A stretch of DNA of 9,521 nucleotides from JBBRLG01 sp038231495 (lineage in GTDB: Bacteria; Planctomycetota; Planctomycetia; Gemmatales; Gemmataceae): contig JBBRLG010000275.1 in assembly GCA_038231495.1 (NCBI GenBank), forward strand, positions 1 through 9,521, in the 5' to 3' direction. Made by a program: the position numbers and the translations under genes. Below, piece by piece: positions 6,205-9,521 of the stretch. Positions within the stretch are counted from its first letter, which is position 1. Each line of letters starts with the position of its first letter. The notes beneath the pieces are model-generated. The model was given only the letters and a program-made list of their open reading frames with translations. It searched no databases and was not told the DNA's origin.

Positions 6205-8352
6205 ATGGCTAAATACAACGTCGAAGACATCCGCAACCTGGCCCTGGCTGGACACGGGGCGTCGGGCAAGACTTCCTTGGCCGACGCCCTCCTTTACAAG
6301 GCCAAGGCGGTCGATCGTCGCGGCAGCCCCGACGACGGCACCAGCGTTTCCGACTACGAAGAAGAAGAGCACAAACGGCACTTCTCCATCGACACCAGCG
6401 TCTTGCACCTGGAATCCAAGGGCAAGCACGTCAACTTACTAGACACTCCCGGCTATCCCGACTTCCTCGGCGCCGCGCTCGGCGCGCTGAGCGCCGTCGA
6501 AACGGTGGTGATCGTCGTCTCCGCGATCAACGGCGTCGAGGTCAACACCCGCCGGATGTTCAACGAGGCCGGCAAACGCGGCCTGGCGCGCATGCTCGTC
6601 ATCAACAAGCTGGACGGCGACAACGTCAAGTTCGTGGAACTGGTCAAGATCATCCAGGACACGTTCGGCAAGGGCTGCGTGCTGTTCAACGCTCCGATCA
6701 AGCCGGGCCACGATTTCAGCGGCGTCGTCAGCGTCCTCAACCCGCCGGTGCCGCCGCCCGCCGGCTGTCCGGTGGACCTTGCCGCCGCGCGCTCGCAGCT
6801 GATCGATTGTGTCGTCGAGGCCGACGAGGCGCTCATGGAAAAGTACTTGATGGAAGGCGCGGTCACGATCGACGAACTGGCCGCCGCCTTGCCCAAGGCC
6901 CTTGCGGCCGGCACCGTCATCCCGATCTTCTGCACTTGCGCCAAGAAGGACAAGGACATCGGCGTCGCCGAATTGCTCGACGCGATGACCACGTTTTCCC
7001 TGTCACCGGTTCTCAGCGCGAAGCGCACCGCCACGAAGGGGCCGCGCGAGGCTTCCGAGCAAATCACGGTGGAACCGGACCCCAAGGGCGAGTTCGTCGG
7101 CCTGGTGTTCAAGGCGCTGACCGACAAGTTCGTCGGCAACCTCGCTTTCGTGCGCGTCTTCTCCGGCTCGTACACGCACGAACAGCCGCTCTACAACGCC
7201 CGGACCGACAAGTCGTCGCGCACCGGCGGCCTGGCCCTTATGCAGGGCAACAAGCAAAAGCCGATCCACGATGCGATCCCCGGCGACATCATCGCTGTGT
7301 CGAAGGTGGAAGACCTGCACATCGGCGACACGGTGACGAACCACGCCCACGGCCCCAAGCTGCCGCTGCTGAAGTTCCCGGAACCGATGTTCGGCCTGGC
7401 CGTCGAGCCGAAGGCCCGCGGCGACGAGCAGAAGATTTCCGGCAGCCTGGCCAAGATCGCCAACGAGGACCCGACCTTCCACGTCAGCCGCGATTCGCAG
7501 ACGAAGGAGCTGGTCATCACCGGCATGAGCCAGCTGCACCTCGACGTATTGCAGCACCGGCTCAAACGGCGGTTCGAGCTGGAGATCATCACGCACGACC
7601 CAAAGATTCCGTACCGAGAAACGATCCAAACGAGTGCCGAGGGCAACCACCGGCACAAGAAGCAGTCCGGCGGCCGCGGCCAGTTCGGCGAAGTGCATCT
7701 ACGCGTCCACCCGTTGCCGCGCGAGATCAAGAGTGCCGAACAGTTGCTCGAAGAGTTCGCGAACAAGTCGCGCTTCGAGAAAGTCCGCAGTGCCCATTAC
7801 GACCCGACGCACAACTTTGCGTTCATCGACACGATCGTTGGCGGCACGATCCCCAACCAGTTCGTGCCGGCGGTCGAGAAGGGCTGCAAGGAACTGCTGG
7901 AGCGCGGCGCGCTTGCCGGCTACCGCATTCAGGACGTGGCGGTGGAGGTTTACTTCGGCAAAGACCATCCGGTGGACAGTTCCGAAGCCGCGTTCAAGAC
8001 GGCGGGCCGCATCGCGTTCAAGAACGGCTTCCTGGCGGCGAAGCCGATGCTGCTGGAACCCATCGTCCACATCGAGGTGACGGTGCCGTCGAAGTTCACC
8101 GGCGCGATCCTGGGCGACCTGAACACGAAGCGAGCGCGGATCGAAAACCAGGACAGTTTGCCGGGCGATTTGGCCGTCATCAAGGCAATTGCGCCGCTGT
8201 CGGAGGTGACGCGCTACGCGGCGCAGCTGGGCAGCATCACGCAGGGGCAGGGTTCCTACACGATGGAGTTCAGCCACTACGACATGGTGCCCGGCAACGT
8301 GCAGAAGGACATCGTGAGCCGGGCGAAGATGGGACACGATGAGGAGGAGTAG
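6205..8352 (+). CDS. Elongation factor G-like GTPase (EF-G paralogue, EF-G-2 type)
   Basis: A 715-residue soluble GTPase with the five EF-G domains. The G domain has the P-loop GHGASGKTS (16-24), switch II DTPGYPDF (80-87) and NKLD (134-137); domain II is about 285-380, III about 393-470, IV about 472-610 with KKQSGGRGQFGEV (485-497) and HPVDSSEAAFK (588-598), and V about 612-700 with GDLNTKRA (637-644). Tyr84 replaces the histidine that canonical EF-G uses to activate water, and the switch I string KRHFSID differs from the usual ERGITI. Both point to the EF-G-2-like branch rather than the main FusA. Domain IV carries about 28 extra residues (506-534) compared with canonical EF-G. The gene appears to stand alone, without the rpsL-rpsG-tuf neighbours of a main fusA. 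It probably binds ribosomes, but its exact role in translocation or recycling is not established. Confidence 0.88.
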   Translation: MAKYNVEDIRNLALAGHGASGKTSLADALLYKAKAVDRRGSPDDGTSVSDYEEEEHKRHFSIDTSVLHLESKGKHVNLLDTPGYPDFLGAALGALSAVETVVIVVSAINGVEVNTRRMFNEAGKRGLARMLVINKLDGDNVKFVELVKIIQDTFGKGCVLFNAPIKPGHDFSGVVSVLNPPVPPPAGCPVDLAAARSQLIDCVVEADEALMEKYLMEGAVTIDELAAALPKALAAGTVIPIFCTCAKKDKDIGVAELLDAMTTFSLSPVLSAKRTATKGPREASEQITVEPDPKGEFVGLVFKALTDKFVGNLAFVRVFSGSYTHEQPLYNARTDKSSRTGGLALMQGNKQKPIHDAIPGDIIAVSKVEDLHIGDTVTNHAHGPKLPLLKFPEPMFGLAVEPKARGDEQKISGSLAKIANEDPTFHVSRDSQTKELVITGMSQLHLDVLQHRLKRRFELEIITHDPKIPYRETIQTSAEGNHRHKKQSGGRGQFGEVHLRVHPLPREIKSAEQLLEEFANKSRFEKVRSAHYDPTHNFAFIDTIVGGTIPNQFVPAVEKGCKELLERGALAGYRIQDVAVEVYFGKDHPVDSSEAAFKTAGRIAFKNGFLAAKPMLLEPIVHIEVTVPSKFTGAILGDLNTKRARIENQDSLPGDLAVIKAIAPLSEVTRYAAQLGSITQGQGSYTMEFSHYDMVPGNVQKDIVSRAKMGHDEEE

Positions 8353-8364
8353 CTCCGTCGGTAG

Positions 8365-8471
8365 GATCGGGGGTCGGGTGTCGGGGGTCGGGTGTCGGAA
8401 GAGGGGAACATAAATAGCTGTTAGCTGTCAGCCAATTCCGACACCCGACACCCGACACCCGACACCCGATC
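8365..8471. repeat. Inverted repeat built from tandem heptamers (GGGTGTC/GACACCC)
   Basis: The left arm (8365-8400) is GATC, four heptamers (GGGGGTC, GGGTGTC, GGGGGTC, GGGTGTC) and GGAA. The right arm (8436-8471) is TTCC, four exact GACACCC-phase heptamers and GATC. The 36-base arms pair with only two mismatches around a 35-base loop that contains a small TAGCTGTTAGCTGTCAGC repeat. A further partial unit (CCGACACCCGAT) follows at 8476-8487. It starts 12 bases after the stop of the EF-G-like gene, so as RNA it would form a very stable hairpin at that transcript's 3' end. It has no T-run and is probably a dispersed repeat family. Confidence 0.8.
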
Positions 8472-8574
8472 TTCTCCGACACCCGATTTCCCTGGCACTT
8501 GCCCACCTTCCGCGGTAGAAAGGTATTAACGGTCGCCCTGGGGTCCGCAATCAAGTCGTTGGTAGGAATATCCC

Positions 8575-9330
8575 ATGTTTGCCGCCGAAGACCAAAGTTC
8601 ACCGTTCGTCGATTTCATCACGGTCCACTGGTATTACGCCTTTCCGATGTTCCTCATGTCGTGCATCGGCCTGGCGCTGGTGATCTGGCGACTGCTGCTG
8701 AACATGGGCGCCAAGACTTCCATGAACGAATTTTTGCCGGTCTTTCAGCAAAAGCTGGAGACCGAGGGCGTGCCGGGGGCGTTGCGCTTCTGCAAGTCGC
8801 GCACCGACATGATCCCCGGCCGGCTGTACGTCGCCGGCCTGGAAAACAGCGGCCAGGGCATGGCCGCGGTCCGGCGGGCGATGGCCAATTCGATCGAACT
8901 GGAAATTCTGCCCGACCTGAATTATTTGCTGCCATCGATCCTCGCCATTGCCAAGGTGGCGACGATGGTGGGTCTACTCGTCACGGTCATCAGTATGATC
9001 GGGTCGTTCAAAGCACTCGGCGCGAAGGGCGGCGAAGGGGCCAGGCAGCAAGGCAAGGAGATCAGCCTTGCTCTGTTCGGCACCGCGATGGGCCTGGTGA
9101 CGGCCATCCCGCTCGTGTTCGCCCACGTGCAATTCAAGGCGTGGACGGCCGATTTTGAGATCAAAATGAAAAGCGCGGCGGGCAAGTTGATCGTGTTGTT
9201 GCAAGCGAAACGGGACGGCAAGAGCGTGGCACCGCCGCCGACCGGCCCGGGGTCGGTGCCAGCAACGAACAAGGCCGTGACGCCTGTCAAGGCTGGCGCT
9301 GACCCGGCAGCGGTTACGGCGAAACGGTAA
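8575..9330 (+). CDS. MotA/TolQ/ExbB proton channel family protein
   Basis: A 251-residue inner-membrane protein. The three-helix layout of the family is visible: TM1 at about 20-43, a cytosolic stretch of about 75 residues, TM2 at about 118-146 and TM3 at about 163-186, with a hydrophilic end. The region LPSILAIAKVATMVGLLVTV (119-138), then IGSFKAL (142-148) and ISLALFGTAMGLVTAIP (163-179) match the conserved channel part, including the Thr-rich, small-residue helix faces. The C-terminus (216-251) is Pro/Ala/Lys-rich and probably disordered. ATG 8575 follows TAGGAA (about 8562-8567). Such proteins work with an ExbD/TolR- or MotB-type partner to use proton flow for energy transfer to the cell envelope or for motility; the partner is not in the window. 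TolQ, ExbB and MotA cannot be told apart from sequence alone, though the length and missing flagellar genes favour ExbB/TolQ. Confidence 0.85.
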   Translation: MFAAEDQSSPFVDFITVHWYYAFPMFLMSCIGLALVIWRLLLNMGAKTSMNEFLPVFQQKLETEGVPGALRFCKSRTDMIPGRLYVAGLENSGQGMAAVRRAMANSIELEILPDLNYLLPSILAIAKVATMVGLLVTVISMIGSFKALGAKGGEGARQQGKEISLALFGTAMGLVTAIPLVFAHVQFKAWTADFEIKMKSAAGKLIVLLQAKRDGKSVAPPPTGPGSVPATNKAVTPVKAGADPAAVTAKR

Positions 9331-9368
9331 CCATTTGGACCCGCGCCAAAATTACTACGCGCAATCCA

Positions 9369-9414
9369 GGCGAGCGTCGGGGCGTAAGCCCGACGTGGAA
9401 CCCCGCTTGGCGAG
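9369..9414. repeat. Short palindromic repeat unit near the window end
   Basis: CGTCGGG (9375-9381) and CCCGACG (9389-9395) pair perfectly around GCGTAAG. The hexamer GGCGAG occurs just before it (9369-9374) and again 40 bases later (9409-9414), suggesting the start of a tandem array of this unit. It begins 38 bases after the stop of the channel gene. It resembles REP-type elements of GC-rich planctomycete genomes, but copy number cannot be judged here. Confidence 0.5.
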
Positions 9415-9521
9415 GGGGGGGGGGGGGGCAGCACCCGGGGGTTTTAACACCGCCCCGGGGGGGGGGCCCCCCCCGCCGCGCGGGGGGGGGGGGGGGGGTT
9501 TTGGGGGGGGGGGGCGTGGTA
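9414..9521. other. Low-complexity G/C homopolymers, probable contig-end artefact
   Basis: The last 108 bases contain G-runs of 15, 10, 17 and 12 bases and a C-run of 8, with little other sequence. This is unlike the rest of the window and is typical of bad base calls at a contig end, perhaps inside a tandem GC-rich repeat. Fragments such as CCCGGGGGTTTTAACAC (9434-9450) may be a degraded read of a real palindrome. No gene can be called here. Confidence 0.7.

Noticed and set aside
6807..8342. A 511-codon open frame on the + strand in another phase inside the EF-G-like gene.
   Set aside because: Its Arg-rich composition is typical of a shadow frame, while the overlapping frame encodes a full five-domain GTPase.
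8494..8504. TGGCACTTGCCC resembles parts of a sigma54 promoter before the ExbB-like gene.
   Set aside because: The -24 GG and -12 GC elements are far too close together; the standard 10-base distance is not met.
8499..8529. TTGCCC and TATTAA as a promoter for the ExbB-like gene.
   Set aside because: The spacing is 19 bases and the boxes do not match the clearer TTGC/TACAGT pairs found elsewhere in the window.

Overview
This 9.5 kb window looks like chromosomal DNA of a planctomycete, probably from the Gemmatales/Gemmataceae. The inference rests on a fused aroD-aroE gene (a fusion known from plants, Chlamydiae and Planctomycetes), GC-rich coding sequence, an EF-G-like second elongation factor, a prepilin peptidase inside a housekeeping gene run, and several families of GC-rich palindromic repeats between genes. 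No rRNA or marker gene is present, so the lineage is inferred. All convincing genes lie on the + strand.

Layout. Positions 1-867 are accessory in character: the tail of an unrecognised gene overlaps (ATGA) a TOPRIM-like DUF4276-type gene whose frame is broken by one extra G at 536-538. Positions 868-1082 are a spacer with a good sigma70-type promoter (1010-1038). Then come aroDE (1083-2654), aroK (overlapping by 4 bases), and a type IV prepilin peptidase 13 bases later. A perfect 17-bp hairpin overlaps the peptidase stop codon. hisH follows (4347-4961), then a second promoter of nearly the same sequence and identical 17-bp spacing (5020-5048), then hisA (5103-5843). A 361-bp gene-free stretch (5844-6204) holds a large poly-C/poly-G inverted repeat bounded by short direct repeats. 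Next are an EF-G-like GTPase (6205-8352), a spacer with a heptamer-based inverted repeat (8365-8471), and a MotA/TolQ/ExbB-family channel protein (8575-9330). The last 190 bases hold a short palindrome and then long G and C homopolymers that look like a failed contig end.

How the genes work together. AroDE and AroK supply three consecutive steps of the shikimate pathway (dehydroquinate to shikimate 3-phosphate) and are translationally coupled. HisH and HisA serve neighbouring steps of histidine synthesis; the partner HisF is not in the window. The prepilin peptidase would mature pilin-like proteins, and the MotA/ExbB-like protein would form part of a proton-driven membrane motor whose partner should lie beyond the end.

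The best candidates for a second look are the broken TOPRIM gene pair at the left edge (possibly a remnant of an ATPase-TOPRIM defence module), the matched pair of promoters, an insertion of about 28 residues in domain IV of the EF-G paralogue, and the four different palindromic elements, each placed just after a gene. I did not find a clearly intact undescribed system.
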